This document shows positions 21,541 to 31,662 of a stretch of 64,000 bases of DNA, one piece after another (position 1 is the stretch's first letter; every line of letters begins with the position of its first letter). Origin of the DNA: Odontesthes bonariensis (lineage: Eukaryota; Chordata; Actinopteri; Atheriniformes; Atherinopsidae). Location: contig NC_134511.1 in assembly GCF_027942865.1 (NCBI RefSeq), positions 29,540,306-29,604,305 on the forward strand, in the 5' to 3' direction. Position numbers and translations under genes: made by a program. Below the pieces are notes generated by a model that had not been told where the DNA came from, made no database searches, and saw only the letters and a program-made list of their open reading frames with translations.

Positions 21541-21912
21541 ACCTAATTACTTTATCCTATTTTTCCCCTACAGGGATCTGCAAAGCTGCCAAACAGCTAT
21601 TTTTCGTCACTCCTAGTCCCGAGGATACTTCAAATTGTTGTCAGCTTTGCTCCTAAAACTTAAACTTTCCCCCTATTCCGTCATTAAACACTCTTTCATT
21701 TATACACTCAATAAATATTTAGACTTACCTAATTACTTTATACTATTTTCACCCCTACAGGGATCTGCAAAGCCGCCAGACAGCTATTTTTTCGTCATTC
21801 CTAGTCCCGACACTTAGGATACTTCAAATTGTTGTCAGCTTTGCTCCTAAAACTTAAACTTTCCCTATTTTGTCATTAAACAATCTTTCATTTTACACTC
21901 AATAAATATTAG
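21541..21912. repeat. Two tandem copies of a 186-bp unit at the right end of Polinton copy 1
   Basis: Unit 1 (21,541-21,726) and unit 2 (21,727-21,912) both begin ACCTAATTACTTTAT, share CTACAGGGATCTGCAAAG and end with AATAAATATT-AGA. They differ by scattered substitutions and small indels. The position fits element-terminal sequence outside the last gene, possibly part of a terminal repeat, but no inverted partner is visible in the window. Confidence 0.8.
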
Positions 21913-22135
21913 ATCCATCCCTTAACCACTCCCCACCTAAACTCCTTCCCATAACTCCTCCCCTAACACCACTCCCCCCTAACCCCTCCTCTCCCCCTCC
22001 CCCCTATAGCCCCTCCCCACACCACATGACCGGGGGTCACTAGAGTTCACCTTGTGACCAGGGGTCAACCAGAGTTCACCTGTCACATCCAATTAACTCA
22101 TTAAGTTTGACGAAAGGGTGTTACTTCTGTTTTTT
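21913..22135. other. C-rich spacer between Polinton copies 1 and 2
   Basis: A pyrimidine-rich tract (about 21,915-22,022) of CCCCT/CTAAC-type repeats. Then come two imperfect 28-29-bp direct repeats containing GGGGTCA and AGAGTTCACCT (about 22,026-22,084), and AT-rich sequence to the copy 2 join. No gene. It could be terminal sequence of copy 1. Confidence 0.5.
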
Positions 22136-22324
22136 AATATACTAGCCCGTCAAATCTTCCCCACGCAGAAGGCTCTCTTCCTGGAAAGTTTTGAAGATGC
22201 CACCAGAGATCCGCACGGTTATTTAATCGTTGATCTCACTCACTCATGCCCAGAACAATACAGACTGAGAACAGGCATGCTTCCTGGTCAGTGGCCGGTT
22301 GTCTACATCCCAAAAGCAAAGTAA
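22136..22324 (+). pseudogene. ATP: Packaging ATPase, C-terminal fragment (Polinton copy 2)
   Basis: About 62 codons matching the C-terminus of the ATPase at 11,338-11,526, from NILARQIFP to the stop at 22,322-22,324. Everything 5' (Walker A and B) is missing. The match begins sharply at 22,136, marking the left end of copy 2 in this array. The 6-base gap to the next ATG is preserved. Confidence 0.9.
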
Positions 22325-22330
22325 TCCATC

Positions 22331-23482
22331 ATGTCCGCGCGTATAAAAAGGAATGCTCCTTTACTCAGAGCTCTGTACCACGCCACACCTCAGAAGCGAA
22401 AAGAAATTCTTACTCATTGTTCACCAGATTTCCTTCGAGCTTTGTGTGAAATTGCTCTAAATATTTTAAAGGGTAACATTAAATTGCTACCTGCTCAATA
22501 TCGGAAATTGAAAAAGCAGAAGAAAGTTATCAGACTGCTGGCTGATAAGAGAAGCGGTTTAAAACGTAAACAGTTGGCTCTCAAAACTCAAAGAGGAGGG
22601 TTTATTCTACCCATTCTAGCAGCTCTAGCACCCATAATTGGATATCTAGTAGGTGGAATCATCAGAAGATTAAAAAAAATCATGTCTCTCAGAACTGCAC
22701 AAAAAATGTTTCTCATTTCACCCCATCAGTTCAGACATTTGACTCAACCAGAGACTTCCATCAGACAGACGGCTGAGGAGGAATTGGACGGTAAAATGAG
22801 AGCAATACTTGATGAGTCAGGAATGAGCTCTTATGAAAAAATTAAGAAATATGACGCTCTATTACAAAGATATCTCACCCTAATCAAACAAGGTGAGATA
22901 GAGGAACCTCGAGTGACTGTGAGTCTACAGCGTAAAAGCCTTAATGATCCAATACCTGAATCAGATTCCACTGAGACGGATTGTGTCCACGAGTCCGATC
23001 AGGTAGAATTGGATGCAACTGCGAATGATGTGCTGAAAATCCTTCCTAAGCGTGATCGTCGAAATGGGGAATACATTCTGAGAAAATTATCAGAGAGAAA
23101 CGGTGGGACCTCCAGAGGAGAATTTGTTTATCAGGGGCACGCTGTGAGAGGATCTCATTTGATTGATTTACTTAAAAATCTTATGCTCCCTTTTAAGAGG
23201 AAAAACCAAACCCAGCAACCGACGGGGTGGGTGAGTTTTCTTAATACCCTGAATGAACTGAACATACCCATATCCTCTGTGAACAACCCACAAGCCTGTG
23301 ATCAGTACCAGCGCCTCAAAACGGAACCGAGTGGTTTGGAGAAAAACCCTTCTGTAAAACCCAAAAAGACAATAACCCTTTCCCCACGTTTTTCAAGATC
23401 GGTACAGGGTGAGCGAGATGAGGCTGCAAATGGACAAAGTTTACGTAAAAGGACAAAACCTCTCCCTTGGACTACCTTCTAA
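22331..23482 (+). CDS. Fused pVI-like + GW-motif protein (copy 2)
   Basis: A single 383-codon frame that joins the homologues of the two copy 1 genes at 11,533-11,874 and 11,881-12,681. In copy 1 the first gene ends with a TAA six bases before the next ATG. Here the stop region has changed (near 22,668-22,680) and the reading frame passes straight through into MSLRTAQK. The hydrophobic segment of the first protein (GGFILPILAALAPIIG) thus becomes internal. Both halves are otherwise intact and similar to copy 1. Whether the fusion is a decay product or was ever expressed is unknown. Confidence 0.8.
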   Translation: MSARIKRNAPLLRALYHATPQKRKEILTHCSPDFLRALCEIALNILKGNIKLLPAQYRKLKKQKKVIRLLADKRSGLKRKQLALKTQRGGFILPILAALAPIIGYLVGGIIRRLKKIMSLRTAQKMFLISPHQFRHLTQPETSIRQTAEEELDGKMRAILDESGMSSYEKIKKYDALLQRYLTLIKQGEIEEPRVTVSLQRKSLNDPIPESDSTETDCVHESDQVELDATANDVLKILPKRDRRNGEYILRKLSERNGGTSRGEFVYQGHAVRGSHLIDLLKNLMLPFKRKNQTQQPTGWVSFLNTLNELNIPISSVNNPQACDQYQRLKTEPSGLEKNPSVKPKKTITLSPRFSRSVQGERDEAANGQSLRKRTKPLPWTTF

Positions 23483-23531
23483 CTTTAAACCTCTGTAAGA
23501 AATTAATAAAACGACACAGTTATTTGTTTTC

Positions 23532-23547
23532 AATAAAAACTTTTATT
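23532..23547. terminator. Back-to-back polyadenylation signals (copy 2)
   Basis: AATAAA (23,532-23,537, + strand) and TTTATT (23,542-23,547, AATAAA on - strand) form a near-palindrome. It lies between the converging fused gene and protease gene, matching the copy 1 site at 12,726-12,740. Confidence 0.8.
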
Positions 23548-23616
23548 GATCACAGTTTTTCAGAGTGTACAGTCTTCTTTTTGAAAAATAAAGAAAATAG
23601 GATGGAATGATCACTT

Positions 23617-24169
23617 TCATGCATTCACAATTTGTAACAGTCTTTGAACATCTGTAGAGAGCAGGCTCCGTGGTGAAAAGATGTACCACTTTGGTTTCTG
23701 ATACATCTCTGATATTTTTTTCACATAGTTAGATACCATCGCATCATTTTTAAGAACATCCTCGTCGTAGGTAGTTAACACTTCCTGCATAGATAACCCA
23801 CAGGCTCGTCGGCAGAGGTAATAAATACAATGCTGACCGCATGCGATGGACAGGGTGTTCTGAAGTTGGCGATTATGGTACAATATTTTCCGGGACCGAT
23901 CGTTCAAAAATGACACAGTGTCTGACGGGTAGTGAGCAAAATCCGGCGGTAATCCATAAGAATCGAAAAAAGGTGGCTTGACCTTTCTCCTCCAAAGTCA
24001 GAGCTAACCAGTGTTCTCCGGGCATGTGAGAAGGATGCGTGTTCACGATAAAGTAGGCAGGTTTTGTAAACGTTTGTGTGAGTAAGGGGAGCTGGTCACA
24101 GGCCCACACGCCGCAAAACAGGTCTCGCAGTAGGTGATGCAGCAGGGTATCGATCTCGTAGTTATTCAT
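23617..24169 (-). pseudogene. PRO: Adenain-type cysteine protease, frameshifted (copy 2)
   Basis: Starts at 24,169 (MNNYEI) and keeps the N-terminal region and catalytic His (PGEHWLAL). One extra base near 23,964, within the Asp-containing motif, shifts the frame. The Cys part (GQHCIYYLC) continues in another frame to the stop at 23,617. The lesion differs from the one in copy 1, so the two copies decayed independently. Confidence 0.88.
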
Positions 24170-24185
24170 GCTCCCTCTTTTTTTT

Positions 24186-25489
24186 TTAATAATAGTCCAC
24201 CAGCACCTGTCTTCTTGAGTTAATCTCCAAAATCAAATCGTAACACGCGTAGACAATCAGAGTAGTGGTTTGAGGAAGAGGGATTCTAAACCTCATTTCC
24301 AATCTTAAATTCCTGTTGGAAACAGGTGACAGCGCCTCTGTATCTTCGGCAGGGTTGAGATTGAACACAAACAGCGTGTAGCCATCGTTAAACTCGTCAC
24401 GACTGATACTCAGAGGGAGGTCTTTTAAATGACGGCCGGTAGCAGTGAACATGTTGTAAAATTCTCTGACTGAAATGCCTTGGTTGAACTGTGGCTGGAA
24501 TGCCTTGGCGGGAACTTGTTTACCATCTTGGCAGAGGGCTAGATATTCTACATCCATATGCTTAAAATTAAAAGGTGAGAGGTTGCGTCTTCCCGTGAAA
24601 TACTCATGATGCACCATGCCTAAAACTATATATTTAGGCATTGTTCCCAAAAAGAGATTCTCCTGATTACATATCCTCGAGTTTTCGGGAATAGAGTATG
24701 TTTTCACATTCACACGTGACAGCGGGTAGAGTGCATTTCCTCTCATTAAGGCCGATGTATGACCTAAACGAACCGCCGGGGAGACGGAAACTTTTTTGAT
24801 AAAAAGAGAAGCTCCTAATATCAGCAATCGGAAAGTTGAATCTCTAGCTCCCATGAGGTAAAAGGCTTCACTAGCCCTGGTTAGTTTAATTCTCATATCC
24901 ACAGAGTTAAGCAGGAGACTCTCACAGAAAAAGACATCCCCATGGAGAGGTCCCATTAGATGTACTTCTCTGGAATTAGCTGTAGAGACCGCTCTCTGGT
25001 TTAATCCTCTGTTTGGACCGTTATTGGTCACTATCGAATCTATAGATCCAGCCGTATCTTTATAGTAAAGACCTGCGCTGAACTGACTCTTTAATGTATC
25101 TTCAGAAAAGTTGAGCAGAGTCTAAATCATGGCTCTATGAGGATGTGTGGCACTAGATTGTGAAATTAATCTCCCAGAGTAACATCACATTGACTGAAAA
25201 GTGTATTGAGAGGATAATTGATGAGACCCACTGCAGCATCATTTGCAAGGTCAGTACCATCTGCATTGACAATCTTCACGCGGAGATGTAACAAGGTGTC
25301 ATTCAGATCAAGATGTCTTTCACCATCTCCAGGTATAAAAAACTCAATCGGTCCGTTCTCAGTAATGGAGGAAATTGGCATAATTTCTGTGTAGACCTTA
25401 TCCTCGATAGATAGCTGGGTCATAGGTACTGAAAACAAGTCCAATTCTGCCAGGGTGCATTCAGGGGATTTGTGATGCAAAAGAGCCAT
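24186..25489 (-). pseudogene. PY: Major capsid protein, frameshift and stop (copy 2)
   Basis: Homologue of 13,348-14,655 with an ATG start at 25,487-25,489 (MALLHHKSPE). The N-terminal about 108 codons are open to CDVTLG. A four-base deletion near 25,170 then breaks the frame, and a TAG lies near 25,122-25,126. From about 25,118 the frame is open to the end (RRQVLVDYY). So there are two lesions within about 50 bases and otherwise good conservation. Confidence 0.9.
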
Positions 25490-25527
25490 GTTATATTCTC
25501 TCCCCCGTGCTCTTTCTTTTTTATGAT

Positions 25528-25687
25528 TCAATGGAATATATCTCTGCTCCGTGCTGACTTCCTACCCCTAGGTCTGTTTTTTCCAACTGACTTCTTCATT
25601 TTAGCCGCCCTCTGTATTTGTACTCTCCTCACACGTTCACCTGGTGGTCGCTTCCTAGGTCTTCGTGACAGAACCATTACCCCCGAC
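25528..25687 (-). pseudogene. Basic core-like protein, C-terminal part (copy 2, split by hAT)
   Basis: Encodes the basic tail (VLSRRPRKRPPGERV ... RPRGRK) and the stop at 25,528-25,530. The N-terminal part is at 29,029-29,320, on the far side of the hAT element at 25,688-29,028. Confidence 0.85.
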
Positions 25688-28600
25688 CAAGGTTCACGTT
25701 AGCCGGCTGTGGCCGGACATTGGCCGTTTCGCAAGCTGAATGACCGGCATATTAAAATGTGACCGGACAAAATGTCCGATAAAAAAATTAACAATAATAT
25801 TAGCTATTTTGAAATATTAAACTTTACAAAACAACACTAATATGAAACTGAATAAAGCTGAAAATAATAAGTTAAAAATAATTTATCCGATAGAACTAAG
25901 CGGCCAAGTTGAAATTCTACCGCGAAACAACTGTTTAGAGTCCCTAGCAACCAAATGTTTTGCCTGGTAACCAGACAGTAACAGCGGCTACAGTATAGCA
26001 ATTACAGAACAGATAAGGCCAACAATGGCAAAGCAGATATCTCTCGGGAGGTTTTTCAAAAAAAGAAGCCAAGGCGTGCCCGACACAAATGACTTGACTG
26101 CAGCATCACCAATATCATCGGCTGAAAAAGAGGCTGATAGAGGACCCAGCCGGGGAGCCCGCAAAAAAAAGAAAACGAAGCTTCAAAGGAGAATGGACAG
26201 AACAATTCCGGTGGCTCAGACACGAAAGAGTGGATGGAGGTACAGAGACAATGTTTTGTACAATTTGTGAGAGCAGGAAAAACCAATGGGTTCACCAAAG
26301 GCTCGATCAATTTTAAAAAATCTGCCTTGGTCGAGCACAGCGAGTCCTCTGACCATAGATCAGCCATGTCACTAACGCCTCAGCAAAGTGCTATTAAGCA
26401 TCACTGTGACATAGCCACGAAGTCTAGAAGAGATTCGCTCGTGTCACAGATGAAAGTGATCTACCACATGGCTAAAAGTGACATCCCAACTCATCAGTTT
26501 CGTGGACTGACAGAATTACTGCAGTCTTTGGAAGCCCCTGATTTTCAGTGCAGTGCGAACGTATACCAGCACAACGAGTCTCTAAACGACATGGAAGTTG
26601 CGATTGAGAGAACGCTAATAGAACAACTTGACGAGAAACTGAAACAGAGTGAATTCCTTGGGTTGATAATTGATGAAACTGTTAACATCACAGTGAACAA
26701 GAAGCTGATCGTCTACCTGAAGTTTGAGAACAGGGGCAAGGCAGAGACAGTTTTCCTGGGGAACTACACAATTCAATCAGGAACGGCCCGGAGCATCTAT
26801 AGCAATGTGGTGGATGCGCTGAAGGACAGGGGTTTGGACATTCGCAGAGTCATGGGTCTGGGGTCTGACGGGGCCAGTGTCATGATGGGTTGCCATTCTG
26901 GTGTTGGTGCTCTGTTAAAACAAGAGAGTGCGTTTGCTGTTCAGGTGCACTGCATTGCTCATCGTGTAGCATTGGCGGCGTCAGATGCATCCAAGGCTGT
27001 CCAAATGGTTGCACATTACAAACGCACGGTCAATTCGGTATATTCATTTTACAAACATTCTGCAACCAGAACGAATCGGCTACGAGAGCTCTGTGCTACC
27101 CTCACTGACGAAGACATGACCAGCTTGAAACAGCAGTGCGCCGTGCGCTGGCTCTCCCTCGGCAAAGCTGTGAGTGCTGTCAAAAAGAATTGGCCTGCGC
27201 TGATAATGGAGCTCAGCGAAGAAGCAGCCAATGGCAATGCCCAAAGCCAAGGGCTTCTTAACCAAATTCGATCATACAAATTCATTGCCCTGACGCACAC
27301 CCTCTCTGATGTCCTGCCCGTGATGGATAAGCTCAACCTGTGTTTCCAGAGGGAGGACGTCAATTTGGGCTGTATCTCACCCATGGTACAAGCTTCATTG
27401 GCTGCACTAGCCCAATTGAAAGACACCCCGGGCCCAGAAGAACAGGGCTTTCACTGTGCGTTCGTGGACTGAAAGTTCAAGGACTTAACAGTGACGGAGA
27501 GCACCGAGAAACATGTGCGCACGTTTGACAACAGGAGAAGGCAGTACATCGAAGAGCTCATCGAATCGCTGGAGAGGAGATTCCCCCGTGATGACGTGGA
27601 TATCCTGAAAGGCTTTGACCTGGTCTTCAATCCTGACAGATACCCTGTATCCTGTGGTGAGTTTCAAAGTATTAATTTAAAGACGGCATCACTCGTTATT
27701 ATTTATTGCCAAATAAAATGTTATTAGTGGTGGTCTAATTATTTAATATTTTATTATTATTATTATTATTTTACAGAAATGCAACAATATGCTCAGCATG
27801 CAGTCAAGCCTTTGATAGAGCACTATGGGACACCAAAGGAGACGGAGACTGGCGCAGTGGAACCCTTAATTTCCCCTGAGAATGCCCAGCGAGACGAGGT
27901 GCCATTGATGACGGCTCTTCGTGGATACGGCGGTCTAAACTTCCTCACTGCGTGTGAGACCGTTGTTCGAGAATTGGGTGACATCTTTCCCGAGTGGGCC
28001 AAGCTTGCCAAGATAGCGTGTACAATCCCGGTGTCCAGTGTGCCAGCGGAAAGGGGCTTTTCACTCCAAAACCGCATAAAAACCTCAATCAGAAACCGCA
28101 TATCTGAGGAAAAGGTGACGAGACTGATGCGGATATCTTGCAGCGGGCCGGGGTTGAAAGACTTTGATTTCCCTCGAGCAGCGGAGAACTTTCATGCAAT
28201 GAAGTTGTGCAGGAAATGAATGTTATTTGTGATGTGTTTGTATTTAATTCCTGTTCTGTTTTTGTTCTCCAATGTTCGTCATGCCCATTTTTTTATGGGC
28301 GATGCCTAAGATAACGCGACATAGGCTGTGCAGATGCCAATTATTTGTTCTTGTTATTTGTTAAATCAGTTAGACATGTCAGTGACTGTTACTGTTCTTT
28401 GCTATGGTTATTAGCCAGACCTAATTGTTTTTAAGGATTAGACCACTTGGCCTAAATAAATTAATTTTGTTGAAAAGACGTTATCGTTTCTGGACATTAG
28501 GTTATTGATGGGGTAGACTACGACCAGTGTTGGGTAAGGCCTACTAAAAAAAAAGATGAGAAGTCCCAGTGAAAGTAGACATTGCATGCACGGAGAGCAA

Positions 28601-29028
28601 AGGTAGCCAGCGCGCTCTCTTACACACACCAGAAAAGCTCGAACAGGGCAACAAAAGAAAAAAAAAAAACCCAGCCCAGCCAGCGCGCTGCGCGCATATC
28701 TACGCTAGCCTACTTAATTATCCATAACAGACAACTCATTTTGTTTTATCAGCAAACCCGAAGAAGATTTCCCTGCTCAAATTGGGTAAAGATGTGATGA
28801 ATGTAATGGTACAGTAACTGTAACGACGTTACTGAAACTTAAACTGTAGCCTAATGCGTAATTCCTGCCAAAAGTAATGAAACTACAGTAACACATTCCG
28901 TACGACGCATCTATGTGGGCTTGTGAGTTAGCGAAAAGGGGGAGGTCCGTTAGATATTCCAAATGTCCGGTATTCTACAACACAGCCGGCCACTTGTCCG
29001 GCCAGTAAAAAATCTAGCGTGAACCCTG
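25688..29028 (+). mobile_element. hAT DNA transposon, 3.3 kb, in the copy 2 core gene
   Basis: Flanked by an exact 8-bp target duplication CCCCCGAC (25,680-25,687 and 29,029-29,036), as expected for hAT. Terminal inverted repeats: CAAGGTTCACGTTAG at the left, and CAGGGTTCACGCTAG read inward from the right. Just inside both ends are CCGG-rich subterminal motifs (GGCCGGACA types). It contains a transposase gene with one intron (26,025-28,219). The region 28,220-28,985 has no gene. Confidence 0.95.
26025..28219 (+). pseudogene. hAT transposase (zinc-finger, RNase H-like, hATC), decayed
   Basis: Starts MAKQISLGRFF. Frame changes near 26,180-26,270 disturb the BED-like zinc finger region (MFCTIC, then H...H in ALVEHSESSDH). 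The RNase H-like core is open from there to 27,472 (GLIIDETVN, GLGSDGASVMMG, HCIAHRVALA). A TGA at 27,470-27,472 interrupts it. An intron with GTGAGT donor at 27,657 and TTTTACAG acceptor ending 27,776 joins SC to EMQQYAQH. The C-terminal hATC dimerisation domain shows SVPAERGFSLQNRIKTSIRNR. It belongs to the ZBED/DUF4371-like branch. Not translatable as is. Confidence 0.88.
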
Positions 29029-29320
29029 CCCCCGACCCCTCCTGACCACCCGTCTGTGCAGAACCCGATATTTTTCTCATGGTATTACCTATGACATCTG
29101 ATGCAATATTTGTAGCCGCTGTTTTCAGATGCGGCTTAGCTATAGCAAAACCTCTTTTAACTAAGGGCGCAACGAAGCGAAATAATTTTGAAAAAATAGA
29201 CCCTATCCCCCGACCGTACATTACAGGTGCTCCATAAAAGCCTGGCAGACTGCCACCGACCTGATTCTGATAATAGCTCACAAAACGCTGCGGGTCATCC
29301 CTCATGTTCATTTTAACCAT
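29029..29320 (-). pseudogene. Basic core-like protein, N-terminal part (copy 2)
   Basis: Starts at 29,320 (MVKMNMRDDPQRF) and matches copy 1 through the amphipathic segment KPHLKTAATNIASDVIG to GGQEGSG. There the hAT insertion joins unrelated codons. The remainder is at 25,528-25,687. Confidence 0.88.
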
Positions 29321-29450
29321 GTTGCTCTGTCTCTCGTTATCGTTATCGTTTTTTTTTTTGTTTTTGTTTTTTTTCCTGACACAGGCGTCACCTCTGGCTT
29401 AATGTTAGCCTGATGTCTTACTCTCTCGGTGATATCCGACTGAATGACCA

Positions 29451-30221
29451 TCATTTCATAACGTGCTGCCTTTTCACTTGTCGGAAATGTAATCTCACAA
29501 TGGTTTTCCCGTAAGTAAAATTTACAGGAATATTCTGATCTGTTTTGATCTCTATCTGAATATTTTCAATGTGCCTCTTTGCTACAGGTAGATAGTTGAC
29601 TGGGTTGAAAGTATGCGTGATTATATCACCAAACTTACCCTCTACTCTAACTGTTCGTAAGAGAGGTGCGTACGCATCACCAACAATTTGGGGGGCAACC
29701 ACGTCGCTGTAACAATAAAGCTGATAGAAACCTGATTTTAAGTCCATCGGATGAGGTCCCCTCCTTGTATCAAACATGATCCATTTACCCTGCTCTACAC
29801 CTAACATGTAGCACAATGGTGGATAGAAACGCAAATTATACTGGCCGCCGGCCTGATACATAAGTCTATTTTCAACTGTATCTAGTTGGAGATAGATATC
29901 AGAATCTATTTTTCTAAGGTGACCCTCAATCTCTGCCCTGAGTTGATACAAATCTTTAAAATGCCCGCATCCTATATTCTGACGGTGGACCCTTTCCGTA
30001 TCCGTCTTTCTCCACTCAAAATAAGCCTGACCCCTCTGGACATTGTGCCATGTGTGCGGATAAGAAATCTCTGTTAAGGCAACCTGTCACGAACCCTGTA
30101 AGTCTATGTGTTGGGCCAGGTTGACACGGAAGCTCGAGCTAAAATTATTCTTAAAAACGTTGAGACTGGCATTAGACGGCAGGGTGATATAAACCCCTTC
30201 GTCCTCTACCGTTCGGTTCAT
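29451..30221 (-). pseudogene. PX: Penton-like minor capsid protein with one nonsense codon (copy 2)
   Basis: ATG at 30,219-30,221 (MNRTVEDEG). The frame matches the intact copy 1 protein over its full length except for one TGA near 30,088-30,090, where copy 1 has a Trp codon (in GSWQVALTE). Open from there to the stop at 29,451. Confidence 0.9.
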
Positions 30222-30261
30222 GGTGTAAAGTCAATGGTGAGGGCGGTGGTGAAGTCCTCTC

Positions 30262-31346
30262 TTATATACCGCGAAGGTCGCTGGCTCTAACCCAGCTGTT
30301 GAATTTCTCGGGCCAGTTTTTCCATCGGACAAAGACCTGTTTTACACCTCCGACGTTGCGTCGTTTTAATACCTCCTTCACTTGGTACATCTTGTCTTTA
30401 CTCAGCTGGACTTTCTGGAGCTCCTCCACATAGAAGGAACCCTCGATTGACTCTCCATCGAAATCTTTGAGTTTGTACACACGAGGATATCGGGCAATCT
30501 GGTCACTCACTGTAAACACCTCATCTGTGTAACTTTGTTCATATTTTTTGTCAAACACGCCTCGCAGTTTAGATATTCTTACAGTATCCCCTATTTTAAA
30601 TCTTTTCTTCGTGTCTGGACGTCGCTGACCTGAAGTACTTCCATACAGGTTTTTAAACACTTGAAGGGTATTTTCTAAAGTCACCTGCATTGGTAACATT
30701 TTGATGCTTGAATGGTAACTATGGTTGTAACTTTTCACAAGATCCTGCAGGACATCCAGGTATCGACGGGTGTTGTTAGCAGTAAAAAATCTCCACATCC
30801 TCGTTTTTAAAGTCCGGTTAAACCTCTCAATCACAGATGCTTTTACTTCGCTAGGTGTGGCGAAATGTTTAATGCAGTGACGGTCTAATAAAGCCTTAAA
30901 TTTCTTGTTAAAAAATTCTTTACCGGCATCTGTTTGAAGTTTTTTAGGTGTCCCACTTTCTCTAAAAACAGATTCAAAAACCTTCACCACCTCTGCAGCG
31001 GTTTTTCTCTTGAGAGCACGAACGTATGCCTTTTTTGAAAATACATCAATAACAGTTAATAGGTAATTATAACCATCGTTGTATTCCTTCAGGGCCTGCA
31101 TGTCACAGAGATCTGCCTGGAATTGTTTTAAAGGGCTAGTGACAAAAACTCTATTTCTCGGAAAATGTATTCTCGCTGGTTTATGGAGAGTATACGCGTC
31201 TTGCTTTGATAAAAACTCTTCAACTTTTTCATGCGTAACTTTCTTACCATTTTCATACTGCACAGTTTTACGCAACCTCTCTACCCCAAACTACCTGGGC
31301 AGCCGGGATCGTAGTAAGCCTTTTTCATTAATCTCTCTTCAGTCAT
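30262..31346 (-). pseudogene. INT: Retroviral-like integrase, N-terminal frameshift (copy 2)
   Basis: ATG at 31,344-31,346 (MTEERLMKKAYYDPG). A four-base deletion near 31,290, relative to copy 1, shifts the frame in the N-terminal domain. From about 31,275 the frame is open for 337 codons. It contains the complete DDE core (FQADLCDM, LQTDAGKEFF, VIERFNRT) and the chromodomain-like C-terminus (FVRWKNWPEKFNSWV). Unlike copy 1 there is no stop in the core. Confidence 0.92.
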
Positions 31347-31415
31347 CTTATCTCATGCAGGTTCACAGTTGTACTGGTGAAAAACATAGAACGCCACTAT
31401 ATTTCAACCGTATCT

Positions 31416-31421
31416 TTTATT
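31416..31421 (-). terminator. Polyadenylation signal for the fused right-end gene (copy 2)
   Basis: AATAAA on the - strand downstream of the gene ending at 31,663, matching 17,191-17,196 in copy 1. The intervening 31,450-31,650 is A-rich simple sequence. Confidence 0.45.
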
Positions 31422-31662
31422 ACGCACACACATACACACACATATACATATTTGTGAAAAAAAAAAAAAAGCACGAATTGGTAGTAATATACGATAGGAA
31501 GAAGAATTTAAGAAGAAGAAAGATGAAAGAAGTTAAATGATATAACAACATCACACATGATTACACCACTAGTCTAAACACTTCTAAAAGAAGTGAGTGA
31601 AAAAAAAATAAAAAAAATAATAATAATAAAAAATGAAAATAAAAAAGTTATAACCCTCCTCT

